Assembly (NCBI GenBank): GCA_964247055.1
Contig: OZ176051.1
Location: 1,674,001-1,738,000, forward strand
Reading direction: 5' to 3'
Source of the DNA: Paragordius varius
Taxonomy: Eukaryota; Nematomorpha
DNA length: 64,000 bases
The translations under genes and the position numbers were made by a program. Position 1 is the first letter of the stretch. Every line of letters begins with the position of its first letter. This document shows, one piece after another, positions 12,691 through 24,639 of the stretch. The notes under the pieces were generated by a model, which was not told the DNA's origin, searched no databases, and was given only the letters and a program-made list of their open reading frames with translations.

Positions 12691-13735
12691 TTTAACACTA
12701 TACAAATTCATTTCAGTCCTTCGATTCAAATTGGGGTAGTTGAATACCGCAGGCCTTTTTAATATTAAAAACTTCAAAAAATATCATGGCAAAGGTTTGC
12801 ACTTATGCAAAACCGAATTATTAAAAATTATCGAAAATACTTTATTATTATTTTAAGGTAAAATTTCATCAATATGACATGTGTGCATTAGCTAAATTTA
12901 AAAATAAAACAGAACAAACTTTTTGTATTTCTAATCGTTGGAATTAATACTTCGAATCAAATTGGGGTGTCTAAAAACCCCAGACTCAATTTGAATTAGG
13001 ATTTTTTAAAAAATTACTAAAGAAAACGGTCCCAATTTACATTAATGCTTCTATCCTAATAAAAATAATGTAAATATGCCAAAATATCTAAAAATAATTT
13101 TTTTTCAAAAAATTTCCATTCAAATTACTTGGACGCCATTTTTATTTTACAAAATTTTTGCAAATTATCGTCGTTATTTAATTTTAAGGGTAAAATTAAA
13201 GCATATTTTTTATTTAAATTACATCTAACATTGATAGAAATAAAAAAAGCGGTTTATTTTATATTATTTATCAATTTTACCATTGCACACATTTAACGTT
13301 GACTAAATATTTACCTTTCGGTTTTAGCTTAAAATAAGTAAGATCAAGTATTTATGTATAAATTTTTTTATATATTTAGGTTTATTAATGTTATATAAGT
13401 ATTTTGCCATGGTTTCGATTCCTTCTATAATTTTCAAGGAATATTTAATTTTAAACAGGCCTGGTCTATTAAACTCCCCAATTCGAATCGAAGGACTTAA
13501 ACGAATGTATTGTATAAGTGTTAAATAAAAGATATTTTGCAAGAATTTTGTAAAATAAAAATGGCGTCGAAGTAGTATATGAAACTTTTTTTAAACTAAA
13601 TTAATTTTTGACAATTGAGCTTTCATAAAGTTTTAACCATAAATTTAAATCGTAACCGTTTTTTACAGAGTTTTTTGAAAATATTATTTAAATATAGACT
13701 GAGGCATTTAACTCCAATTTAATCGAACTCTTAAA
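12691..13735 (+). mobile_element. R1 TTAA element, forward host copy interrupted by a reverse copy
   Basis: The 5' half (about 12,691-12,943) and 3' half (13,525-13,735) of a forward R1 surround a complete reverse R1 at 12,948-13,520. The mirror partner in the right arm is at 35,713-37,372. Confidence 0.72.
12948..13520 (-). mobile_element. R1 TTAA element, nested reverse copy
   Basis: A complete reverse R1 flanked by TTAA at 12,944-12,947 and 13,521-13,524. A minus-strand open frame inside it (13,324-13,542) is not a gene: the same sequence recurs in every R1 copy without frame conservation. Confidence 0.75.
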
Positions 13736-13739
13736 CAAA

Positions 13740-14999
13740 ATAGTATGACATAAATTTTAAATTTATGTTGCGCAATTTTAGTATTTTAGCTTTTTCAAAA
13801 CTAAAAACTTTTAGAAGGGTTAAAAAATTTGGGAAATCTGAACGCAATCTAAAACAAACTTTTAATATTTTGCTATAAATATGTAGTTGTTTGATGTATC
13901 ATGATGATATTTTTTGGAATAATCATTTAACTTTCACAATTAATGTATTTAATAAAAAATGCGCAAATTTTATCATTTTTACTTATAATGAAGTTTTAAA
14001 TTAAAATAACTCTCTTAAATCATCGCAAGAGCCAAATTCAAAAGCACATTGATCCTGATACGTCTTCTTATCAGGATATGTATATATATATATATATATA
14101 TATATTCATGATTTTTTGTGCATCTTATATACAAAAGAGAAACCGTATTTGTGAAACTGCAGCGATTTGTCTTGTAAAATCCGCTTTACAGCTAATAAAC
14201 TATTATATCAAACTATGAGGCTTAATATCGAAGGCTAAAAGTCGAATAGAAATTATTTAAAACAGGAGAAAAATGACAGTTGATTTAATCTACCCCAAAA
14301 TAAAATCGCAAGCAAAAAAATTAATGTTGTGTTAACAAATATTATGGATAGCTAATGATACCCGATTTAAAAATTTAATGTGTTATAAAACAAGGATTTA
14401 TATATCGAGACGTCTAAACTTTTGTCAAATATATAAAAGAAATACCCATAAATTTTTTATAGTAATTTTACTTAATATAACATATATGAACAATATAAAT
14501 TGGCAGCTTATTATATTTTTGAATCCAATATAAAATTTATCTTATTTGTACCTTTTACTATTTTCGCGCCCACAGACATATTTCATATTTCCTTTTTGTT
14601 GAATCCAATCCACACGTAAATTATTATCTTAATATTTTAGTGGCTTATTTTGGAAGGATTGGAAAGATGTATCATTTATTTATGGATTGAAACTATAACC
14701 TTTGTTTATGGCAGCAAAACTATTAGCGTTTATATGGAAACAGTCGTAAAATATTTAGTTTCTTAAGTTTATATTTTTATAAATAATTTCTTCACTATAC
14801 CATTTGATTTAATTTAATACTTGATTTTTATGGCCAAGAGTTTCAATTATATTTTAAATAAGGTTTGTTTTATAATGTTTTATCCTTAAATCAAAGAATA
14901 TTTTACTTTAATGATGTTTCACAACACAAAATGATTTTTGATAAAATTTTAGGTCATTTTTAACTTTCTTGCCTTTATGTTTGGCGCACGTTTGTCACT
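13740..14999. other. AT-rich left-arm segment without genes
   Basis: Holds a reverse R2 copy (about 13,790-14,110) with a TA run. The rest is AT-rich DNA whose reverse complement is recognisable at about 34,440-35,710. No gene was seen. Confidence 0.55.
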
Positions 15000-15006
15000 T
15001 TTCAAG

Positions 15007-16140
15007 TTAAGTGAAAACCGTCTCCCACACCTTTGCAAAAATTATTTTTAGAGCCCTTATTAACCCTTCTCTAGCGTACTTATAAAACTTAATCGGAACA
15101 TTGTCAGGTTCGCATGCCTTACCTGTTGGCATAGTAGCCAAAGAAACCCTGATTTCTTCTTTTGTGGGTACTCCGTCTAGCTCCGGTAGTTCTTCCGGGG
15201 TGAAGGCGTTGTCGATCGTCTTGGCTGGTCTCACGTCATAGAGTTCCTTGTAGAAGTCGGCTAGAAGGCTTGCTTTGATCCCTTTGATGCAGCTTTGCTT
15301 GGGCGTCTTCAGGTTTAGGCCAGCGAATCTTCCGCAGTTTGAATTAATCTCCTTGATGAGGGTCGCAGCTGTCTTCAGGTCGTTATCCTTCATTGATCTA
15401 TTTATGGATACAGATATATTATTGTAATACGAAATTTTTAATTTTTAACTATTTTTGTTATTTTTTTTGATTTTATCCTAAACTGGCTTTGCTCTTCTTT
15501 TGAGGCTGTTTTTTTGTTTATTTTTTTGTGTAACCTATGTTTAACCTTAATGAGTTTAAAAAGTGTGCGCCCACCGCAGTCTGCCCGCGGGGGCGGAGGT
15601 GGGCACATGTCAGTTTCCCTAGTATTAAAATTTAGTTTTAGTGTATCTTTTAATAAGTTAATTTTATCATTCAAATTTTTAAACTTATCCTAATTTTTTA
15701 ACCCTTCGCCTGTATTTTTTTCAAACTGTTTTCTTAATAAAGAATTTTTACCTAAGGCCTGCAAGGAAGGTTTTGCTTTTTGTTTAAAAAATTGTTTTTT
15801 AATCCCGTTAGGCGGGCTACATCCTATACAGCCTATAATTATTTTATGGTCGGTCTTGAAACCACCTTTGGTCTCAACGTCCCTAAATTCAGCCATACTG
15901 GGTTTGCTGGCCAATATTCAGTCGAGTGTTAAAGCTTTCCCGGTAGGATGGAACCAACTCGCTTTCTTTGCAAAGCTTTTCTTAAAGGTGCTTGCAACGT
16001 CTTTTATTTTGTATTTCAAACATTTATAATGCCTTCTTTGTGGATCTGTTTGTCCCGATGTTATGGTTTCCAATAACCTTACTGTAGCCTGTAATTTCTT
16101 TTCCAATCTCACAGTTAAAGTTGCTGATGACTGTTGAAGA
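15007..16140 (-). mobile_element. LINE ORF2 fragment (endonuclease end to RT start), minus arm
   Basis: Read leftward, the pieces follow the order of a LINE ORF2. They are an endonuclease C-terminal stretch with TKGGFKTDHKIIIGCI (the usual SDH-like motif as TDH), a basic linker, then MKDNDLKTAATLIKE... and the start of the reverse transcriptase (PTKEEIRVSLATMPTGKACEPDNVPIKFYKYAREGL). The RT is cut off soon afterwards and the catalytic palm motifs are absent. Several stops and frameshifts interrupt the reading. The same segment appears inverted at 16,150-17,064, so the two form a local palindrome (SP1). Confidence 0.72.
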
Positions 16141-16149
16141 TAAGTGGAA

Positions 16150-17064
16150 GTGTGTTTGAAAAACGGGATGAACGATGTTGCCAGCACTTTTAAAAAAGTT
16201 TCAAGAAGAAAGTCAGGTGGTTTTATGCAAATGGGAAAGCTTTTACACTTTATCGGATACTGGCCACCACACCTTGCATTGCTGGTTTCAGTGACTTTGA
16301 AACCAAGGACACTGATTTTAAGACTGACCATATAATGATAATAGGCTGGATAGACTGTAACGGGCATAATGAAATTTTATTTTTATAAAAAGCTAAACCT
16401 TCCCTGCAGTCTTTAGGTAAAAATTTATTATTTAGAAAACAATTTGAAAAGAATACAAGCGAAGGGTTAAAATAACTAGATAAGTCTAAAAATCTAATAA
16501 TAAAATTGGTTTAATAAAACAAATACTAAAATCAAATTTCAATACTAGGGGAACCGACATGTGCTCATCTCCGCCCCCGTGGGCAGACTGCGGCTGGCGC
16601 ACACTTTTTAAACTCATTAAGGTTTAACATAGGTTACACAGAAAAATAAACAAAAAAACAGCCTCAAAAGAAGAGCAAAGCCAGTTTAGGATAAAATAAA
16701 AAAAATAAAAAAATTAGTTAAAAAATTAAAAACTTCGTATTACAATAATATATCTAAATCCATAAATAAATCGATGAAGGATAACGACCTGAAGACGGCA
16801 GCGACCCTCATCAAGGAGATCAATTCAAACTGCGGAAGATTCGCTGGCCTAAACCTGAAGACGCCCAAGCAAAGCTGCATCAAAGGGATCAAAGCAAGCC
16901 TTCTAGCCGACTTCTACAAGGAACTCTACGACGCAAGGCCAGCCAAGACGATCGACAACGCTTTGGAAAAACTTCGTGAGCTAAACAAAATGCCCACAAA
17001 AAAGTATTCAGAGTCTCTTATGCCAAATGCAATAAAGCATACTGATCTTATACATTCCGATTGA
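16150..17064 (+). mobile_element. LINE ORF2 fragment, plus arm of local palindrome SP1
   Basis: Reverse-complement partner of 15,007-16,140. It repeats the NDVASTFKK stretch, the linker with clustered prolines and the MKDNDLKTAATLIKEINSNC segment. After about 16,980 it diverges from the minus arm. The portion up to 16,624 is identical to 33,394-33,874 in the same orientation. Confidence 0.7.
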
Positions 17065-18660
17065 GCTCTACAAGTGCGCTGAAGAAGGGTTAATAGAGCT
17101 TTAGAGATGATTTTTGTTAATTTAAGAACCGAGGCATTTGACTATTCACTTTTAATAAAGATTCTATATTAAAATTGTAATTTGGAATAATTTCAATGGC
17201 ATTCTTGGGTAATGACAAATACACAATCTTTAAAAATTAATTTTAATATATAAGATACTTTTAGTAACCGCAGATTAAACTTAAGATTAATTTCCACTTT
17301 GTATCTGATTAAGTTCCAATATCTCTAGCTATAGTTAGCTATCTTCCCTTAAGCAATTTTTAAAAAAGCGTTATTAAAGCAACTTCTTTTTTTGTTACCA
17401 TACATTTATTCATTTTTAAATAGCGTTCTAGTTTTTAGTTAGAATCAAAAAAAGAAATACTATCTTTAAAATAATAAATTATATATTTTCCAAAAAATAA
17501 CTTTGTGGTGCGCATAAACTATTTTTTACTCAATCTTTTGTAGTTTAAATTCATTATATGCGGGAATTTATAACATTTGTGGGTGTCTCTAATTAAAATT
17601 AATAACTATGCTATATATACATAACTATGATAGAAAGAGGAAAAAAATTGGTTTTACCTATTAACTCTTACTATTTACGAAATACATGGCTTATCAATCG
17701 AAGTGGGCTGATATTTTTTAGTTAAACTATTTTTTGGAGAACCTTATTCTCGGCCAAGTTCAAAGCATTTTAAAATAAAAAGATAATTGGCCTACGCTCT
17801 TTTATTGCTTCATGGCATACTTTTTAATATTTATTTATTTCAATATTTTAGCATTCGCCACTTATATTTGAAAGTTTGGGGAGATATATGAGTTATTGAT
17901 AGAAAACCATAAACTTCGTTTATATGGCAAACTTATTAGACTTTGATAGGGCATGAAAACTCATTAGCATTTCATATGGAAGAAATCGTAATATATTTTA
18001 TGTTTTTTAATTTACATAATTTAATTTTAACTGAGTCCCATTTGAGTCAATTTAATATTTGTTCATATTTTGTTATTTGTAATAATTTTTTTTTATTACC
18101 CGATTTTAATTTACAATTGTCCCTTGTTATAATGTTCACCTTAACATTAATTATTGGGCTCTAATTTTCAAGGTCAACAACAAGATAAAATGATAACTTG
18201 TACACTTTGCTAATAGCTAACAAAACCGTGGTTATAATTAGTAGAAAACATTTTTTTATATTGGATAAAAAAATCCCCTTTCCACACTTGATATTTTATA
18301 CAATAAAAATTAATAATCCAGAAGGAATAAATAAATATCGATACTAATTTTGTCAAATATTATGTGTAATTAAAGTAATCAGCTTGGCTTTTTCCATTCT
18401 AAATGTTAATATTTTTGAATCAAAGCTATTATCTTCATGTGGCATGTGTTTTCGTTAAAATAACAAAAAATATAAATTTGACATTTTTTTAAAATGATAT
18501 CTCAAAATTTAAAAAATATATTTTATGATTAAAAGATATAAAACATTAGTGCGCTATTTTACACATGCCTATATATTTTAATTTTTCTAAATTTGGGATT
18601 TGTGAAAGAATCTTTTGTCCGCACGAAATTATTAGACTGGTATATTAGCCACACATTTTG
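17065..18660. other. AT-rich unit between the two LINE palindromes, perfectly mirrored
   Basis: No gene recognised. This stretch matches about 30,850-32,445 in reverse complement with no substitution that I could see, apart from a one-base register shift between 17.17 and 17.94 kb. The 73-codon frame at 17,943-18,164 (mirror 31,346-31,567) is identical in both arms, but it is AT-rich and has no family features. Confidence 0.6.
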
Positions 18661-18777
18661 TAAAAATGATAATAATTTATTATTTAGCTGAGTTGTGCGA
18701 GCGTACACAGCAGCAGTCTCCTTCCCCCCAGTGTGCATTTAACCCTCTCTATCCTGGGGGAGATAATCACCTCAAAC

Positions 18778-19011
18778 TCACAGTTTTATACTGTTTAATA
18801 GGAACCCACATCCTGCGTAGCCATTGGGTTTGCAAGCACCCAAGAAAAGCTTGAAACCTCTTCCTTTCCTTTCCATCGTCGCCGGGATCCGATGATCCTG
18901 AATGGCTAAGATTTCCAGGGATTGCGTTCTTCCTTCTTCAAAAACTTCCAGAATCCTCTCTGGGCTGTAGAGCCCATTAACGTTTAGGCTTCCAACTTTT
19001 AAAGCTACCAA
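18778..19011 (-). mobile_element. LINE endonuclease N-terminal fragment (left arm, minus)
   Basis: The 77-codon frame starts MVALKVGSLNVNGLYSPERI and continues ...LEILAIQDHRIP. This is the beginning of an apurinic-like endonuclease domain of a LINE (N of 'LNVNGL', D/H region at 'QDHR'). It stops after GYAGCGFLL, so only the first part of the domain remains. It is identical to 30,499-30,732 on the opposite strand. A diverged inverted copy at 19,868 makes a second local palindrome (SP2). Confidence 0.72.
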
Positions 19012-19867
19012 AGAGGTAGTTGCAATAGTTTTACATAGTTTATTACTAATTATAATTATTAATGATATAAAAGGGATTAAAAGAGAAATATAAATGTAGG
19101 GAATTGAACTATAGTTAGATTACTAAATTTATTTATAGAGGTAATTTTAAAAATTAATTAATGACTGGAAAAAGTTTCAGTTGACACCACTTCCTTTATT
19201 AATTACGACAAACAAATTAAATATTCTATATCACGTATTTTATATTGTCTTTACGTTGCGCATAATTTCAACATATCCCAAAAAGTAACTCACTACATGT
19301 ATTGATTCCAATGTTTAGGTCGTCATTTCTGGATTTAAGCCATTTATTTTATTGAATAAGTATCCATCACTTAGTCCTTTCTTTTTAATAACAAACTATA
19401 ACTAAATATCACACCTAATTATATGGAATTTTCTATACAGCAAAACAAAAGATTTCATCTTACAGCTAGTTTTTCAACAAATTACACTACACTTAATAAT
19501 TGGAGTTAATAATTAATTATTTAAATTACCTCTATAATTAAAATTAGTAAAACATTTGAATTAAAATCGCTAATACACAATGCATAATGGTTTTACCTCT
19601 TACTAACTCTGGTTTGATTCTTTAAAATATAATTTTTGTTTAATTATTTTTATGTATAGGTTTATATGCAAATATACCCTTTTAAACCTTTTATTATTTT
19701 AAACCAAATATTAATATTGAAAAAATTTCGCAATTAACTCCTTAACTCTCAAACGAATTATTTTATATGAATGTTTATATGATGTGTATATATAGCTTTT
19801 AATCCCTTTTTTATCTATAATATTTATAATTAACAACAAAATATGTAGCATTATCGCAGATACCTCT

Positions 19868-20113
19868 TTGGTAGTTTTAAAAATAGGAAGCTTAAACGTT
19901 AATGGGCTCTACAGCCCAGAGAGGATTTTGGAACTATTTGAAGAAGGAAGAAAGCAAGCCCTGGAAATCTTAGAGCCATTCTGGATCATCGGATCCCGGC
20001 GACGATGGAAAGGGCCGGAAGAGATTTTAAGCTTTTCTTGGGTGCTTGCAAACCCAATAGATTTGACACAGTTGAGAACTGTGAATTTGAGGCAATTTCC
20101 CCCAGGATACTGA
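19868..20113 (+). mobile_element. LINE endonuclease N-terminal fragment (left arm, plus)
   Basis: Starts MVVLKIGSLNVNGLYSPERI and is about 80% like the minus-strand copy at 18,778-19,011. It is frameshifted after about 35 residues. It forms SP2 (about 18,666-20,115) with that copy; the arms also share the flanking 'aatcccttt' and 'tacctctttggtag' sequences. Confidence 0.68.
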
Positions 20114-22264
20114 CGGGTTGAGGGTTTTTGATGAACTTTCCAAACGCTGAGTACAAGCGGAGGTACTAATTTCGGAAAACCATATCTGCTGATTTAATCA
20201 CCTTCAAATTAAGTGTAAAACCATTTCTATATGGATGAAGCTAGCCGATTTAAATCATCGTTTGCTAGTATGTACTTATGGTGCTCCTGGTTTCTAAATT
20301 TTAAATTAATTTTAATTTGAAAGAGATTGAGTGCTTAAATAAACCGCACAACTGCGAAAATGATAAAATTAAAGACTTATTGTATGATAATAACCTCAAA
20401 CCCACTGCGATTGTCATGTATTAAAAAAACAAGTATTTGTCCTCTTCAAATATCAATAAATGTTGTAAAGCAGCACATATTAAATGAACGCCAAATCGAA
20501 TATCGCAAAGCAGAGTAACAAGGAAATTTTTTTGCAACATGTCACATGTGGTGTGAGATGTTGATTTCGTTTATTAACAAGGTTTTCACCTTGTTAAGCC
20601 GGTCTATTAACATTAAAGCGAAATCGCTTCGGCATATGAAACCATTAACACAACGAGCAAATGATTAATGTAAACCCAGGGGTGTCCAACCTTTTTTCCT
20701 CGCAAACTTTTTTAAGAGAAAATTTCACGTGGGCACCTATGAATATTAAGTATTAAAAGATTCATTTATCACTTCAACACGAATGATGCAAACATATATC
20801 TGTATTGCAAAATGGATGACTAGCATATGCTAATTCAAAATAAATATTACGATACTTAATTATCTCTCCGCATAATTGTTTTTCCAGATAGGGATAAGCT
20901 TTTTAATGATTCCATATATGCCTTTTTTTCATTTCAAAACAAATAAAAGCCTGTTTTTAAATTTGTTTGTCATGAAAAGATGTTGTTTTAATGATTTCTG
21001 ACATTTTGCAAGTTGCAATTATGGATTTTTTATTTTTGCTGTATTTCACAATGCAGTGTTTAGCATTTAATAACTTTTTCAATTGATTTTTGATACGCGA
21101 ATATCTGAATTTTAGCGTAGGAAATATTTACTTTTTTAAGCAAAGCCACGGTGGAGTTACATATCAAACAATTACATTTATCAATCAGTATAATAAACAT
21201 TCATTTCTATAACAATATATTTTAGCTTTTTTCTAGCTTAAATTTTAAATCATACTATAATATAAGTTTAAAGGGTACCTGCATCTTTTTTTTAAACTAT
21301 TTCATAAGGAAATTACAAGTGATTTCGAATAAAATTTACATATGATTAAATAAATATATTAAAATAATGAATTAACTGAGTTAAATATAAATTGTTGTTA
21401 ACAAGTAAGTTTTTTTAAACATGAAAATAAATAAATTATACTTTTGTGGAAATAAACTCTTTGCAATAATTTTTTTAAATTTTTTTTAAAATTTTCAGGC
21501 GGTCACGTTTTTGAATCTCGTGATCACGAAGTCAACCATTTGGCTATCCCTGGTGCAAACCATAAGACACGTTATGATCGTTTCGATGGGGAATTCTCCA
21601 GCATCGACTGTTTTTTTCTTTCCTAACTCTTTTCATCAACAGCACACACTCTCAGAGAGCATCACCCTTATTCCGAAGACGTTCACAATCTGTTTTCTGA
21701 CATAACTTTATATATTATCTAAGAGATGGGCGAGAAGTATAGAAGTTTATCCACAAAATTTAATAAAATAAATAATTTGTTTATTGTATTTGGGAGAGAA
21801 AGTTAATATTTTCTACAAATTTTTCAAAACTCATCTAATGCCCTTTAAACAAATATAAAATTCAACGTTTCTTATTTTAATTAAACTCATGTATTTTTTA
21901 TATGCAATTTTGAATCTTAGCATAATTATTCGTGAAAAAATTTAATTTTATAGTGCACCAATTTTGAACGTTTAGCTTATAATTAAGATTTAAAGTTATT
22001 CAGATTTAAACTATAATATAATTTTCTGCTCTTGCTGCGTACATTAACTTGTTTATAAAATAATTATTTTTTGTGTTAACTCAAAAAAATTTTCATCAAT
22101 AACGTATATAGCTCCATAACATCCATAGGTATTAAAATAGATTTATTTAGTATTTTACAGAATATTTTTTAAAAAAAGACACCCATATTTTTTTAACATT
22201 TTTGGCAATATAAACTATTTAATTACAATTTTGATTTATATAATTGAATGTTTTAACAATTAAC
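20114..22264. other. Diverged left-arm inner segment
   Basis: AT-rich DNA matching 26,980-29,400 in reverse complement with many differences. The 64-codon frame at 21,511-21,705 and its counterpart at 27,343-27,591 (minus) share an SxxSTVF...HTLSES/HILREHHPYSED stretch. The reading frames are not preserved between arms, so I do not call a gene. Confidence 0.5.
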
Positions 22265-22719
22265 TCTTCTGCAAGCTAAAATGATGAGATATTAAATCAA
22301 GGTTAAAGATATTGTCGTTTTTGTAAAAAATATATATTATTTAATCTTATATTTTTCATTGTATATTAGAAAGTTTGGTTAGATCCAACAATACTAATTT
22401 TAAATTTTATCAATTGCATGCTGTAAATGAAGTAAAACTCCAAGAAGACGAGGAATGTTGCTTTTTCCATATTCAACTATAATAATAAATTAATTTTTTA
22501 TATGTTTGAATTTCTACCTTACAATTCACATGTAATTGATCAGTAAAAGTGTATTTTTACTCGCTAAGAAGTGTATGTTTTAACACTTGAATTGATTTTA
22601 TTTTCATCTCATCAAAACTTAATTGTACGTTAAAGACCCTTTTTAGCTTCTCTGTTTGCTTAAAAAAAATTATACTATCTTAAAAATTTTTTTAAATTTT
22701 GTTGAGGCAACAAAAATAC

Positions 22720-22985
22720 TATATTGTGGCATGAGAGAAATAGCATAAAAAATTTTTAAGTTAATAGAAAAGCATTTTTCTATATAATTCGATATGGCTG
22801 AACATTTCCATTAATTGAAAAAGATGTTTAAATTTGGTGAATATTAGTGAATAATTTGTATAAAACATATATGACGAACGAGACAATATAAATGATCAAA
22901 ATCATTGAATATAAAAATGATGTTTTTATAATATCTTAAAAAGCTTAGTTTCTATCATACCTCAAAGTAACATGAAGTACGTTTT
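22720..22985. repeat. R3 fold-back repeat at inner edge of left arm
   Basis: Arms around 22,730-22,810 and 22,920-22,985 share 'catgagagaaat'/'gtttctatcat' and the 'tatataattcgat' motif. It pairs with 26,215-26,500 at the inner edge of the right arm. Confidence 0.5.
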
Positions 22986-23664
22986 ACTCGCTAAGAAGTG
23001 TAGGTTTCAACACGATTTTATTTTAAGTTTTTCATCTCATCATAGCTTAATTCTAGGTTAAAGACTTTTTTTAGCTTCCCTGTTGGCTCTCTTTTTAATT
23101 CTTTCTTTTAAAATAATTTAAACACGATTTGCACGGGCTTTTATACTTGTATGAAGTGATGGTTATTAAAATAATTTTCGTGGATAGTTGCTTCAAACTA
23201 AATAAAGCTAGTATTTATAAATAAAAGCAAATGTTAATTTATTGATTTTTTAGTTAACATTTTTGGAATCTGTTCAGCGGGGTTAGTTGATTTATGCTGA
23301 TTATGTCAAAACATTTTACCCAAAAAAGAAAGCTTTGAATCAAGTGAAACGATAATTTTAATTTGGGTTATATTGATAAGAAAGTATTATAATAATAGTA
23401 ACATACTTTAAAGAATGTTAGTTGATTCACATGATTTTTCGCAAATTAATTTTAACTACTGTGTGATTTATAGATTTTTAACAGTAAACAAAGCCTAAAT
23501 TTAAATATCTCAAAAAGTATTGGTTTTGGGTTAATTTTATATGTTTCAATTCGTAATACAACAGGCAAATAAATGTATATTCAGAATGCACAAAAAATAT
23601 TTTGATAAAATATGTATAGTCTGTTGGATTTATATTTCGATTTAAATTATAATATTAAAAAAAA

Positions 23665-24035
23665 TTTGTAAATGGTCTCAAATAAAATTTTATAAATATA
23701 CCGAAATATCTAAATAAAAATCAATTTTTAAAAAAAGTTCCATATCAAACTACTTCGACGCCATTTTTATTTTAAAACATTTTTACAAAATAACTTTATT
23801 ATCACATCTAACCTTGATAAAAACAAAAAAAGTAGATTTTGTATTACCTTTGAATTTAGCTAGTCCACACGTGTCATCTTGAGTAATGTTTTACCTTATT
23901 TATATAATTTTTTATATTTCGATTGGTTAATGTTATATAAGTGCAATGCCATGGTTTCAACGGGGTAATTAACTACCCCAATTCGATCGAAGGACAAAAT
24001 GAATGTGTTGTATCCAAGTGTTTAAAAAAATGAGG
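23665..24035 (-). mobile_element. R1 TTAA element, partial reverse copy in the spacer
   Basis: Contains the reverse R1 landmarks 'tacttcgacgccattttt', 'ccacacgtgtcat', 'ccatggtttc' and the terminal 'gaatgtgttgtatccaagtg'. The left end is missing. Confidence 0.65.
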
Positions 24036-24084
24036 TGTTAGAATTGTTTAGCAGCATCAAATATAGAAAAAGTGTTTAGGAATT

Positions 24085-24430
24085 TACTACTTGAAAAATC
24101 GAGGACTATAAAAATCTGATCAGGATTATCATGCTTTTTATTTGGGTCATTATGAGCTTAAGAAAGTTATTTACACTTTTCTAGAACTGCTCAATATATC
24201 TAATTGGAAAGATTTGCACACATATTGTCAACTAATCTTTCTAGGTATAATGCTTCATTCCAAAAATATTAAAATATAGCATAATCATATAAAGAGCAAA
24301 TCAATATTTAAATTATAATTTTAGATGTAGGCTCCGAAACTCATTTTTTCACTTTTCTAAAATAGGTTTTTCTTAAAATAAGCGCAATAACGAGAGTAGG
24401 CAATAAAATTTTATATGTACTCTCAAAATT
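24085..24430 (+). repeat. R2-family repeat, spacer copy 1
   Basis: Landmarks are 'gatcaggattatcatg', 'gttatttacactttt' and 'agatgtaggctccgaaact'. Confidence 0.5.
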
Positions 24431-24639
24431 TTTTAAAGGGCCGCAGATATTTATCTTGTCTCAATAACCGTGTACCATATTATAACGATAAAAAAAATCG
24501 CTGTTTGACACATTTGCAGATATTTTTACTAAAAATAAATACCCTTAAAATTTTCTTTTAGGGTGATGTGACGAGATATTTAAAACTTGGACGCAATACA
24601 AATTTAAAAGATACTTTGCCTGTTTTTACACCATCGGTG

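Larger units (their letters stand above)
10694..22983 (+). repeat. Left arm of ~31 kb inverted repeat
   Basis: This stretch pairs in reverse complement with 26,228-41,867. Recognisable mirror pairs are 10,740-10,840 with 41,700-41,800; Helitrons at 11,660 and 38,970; nested R1 elements at 12,691 and 35,713; LINE palindromes at 15.0-17.1 and 32.4-34.4 kb; endonuclease fragments at 18,778 and 30,499; and 22,265-22,983 with 26,228-26,980. From about 17,010 to 19,380 the match to about 30,130-32,500 looks perfect, with paired coordinates summing to 49,510-49,511. Other parts are visibly diverged and indel-rich. Confidence 0.88.

Noticed and set aside
14080-14104. TA-rich tracts as telomere or origin signals
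   Set aside because: Simple TA microsatellites, mostly within R2 repeats; no telomeric motif.
15918-16367. 149-codon minus-strand frame (same at 33,168-33,617) as a separate gene
   Set aside because: Its C-terminal part is the LINE ORF2 reading frame, while the N-terminal part is the antisense of the opposite SP1 arm read across the palindrome centre. It is a palindrome by-product.
18666-18854. 62-codon frame conserved identically in both arms (30,656-30,844)
   Set aside because: Identity comes from the homogenised block; it overlaps the LINE endonuclease in antisense and shows no family features.
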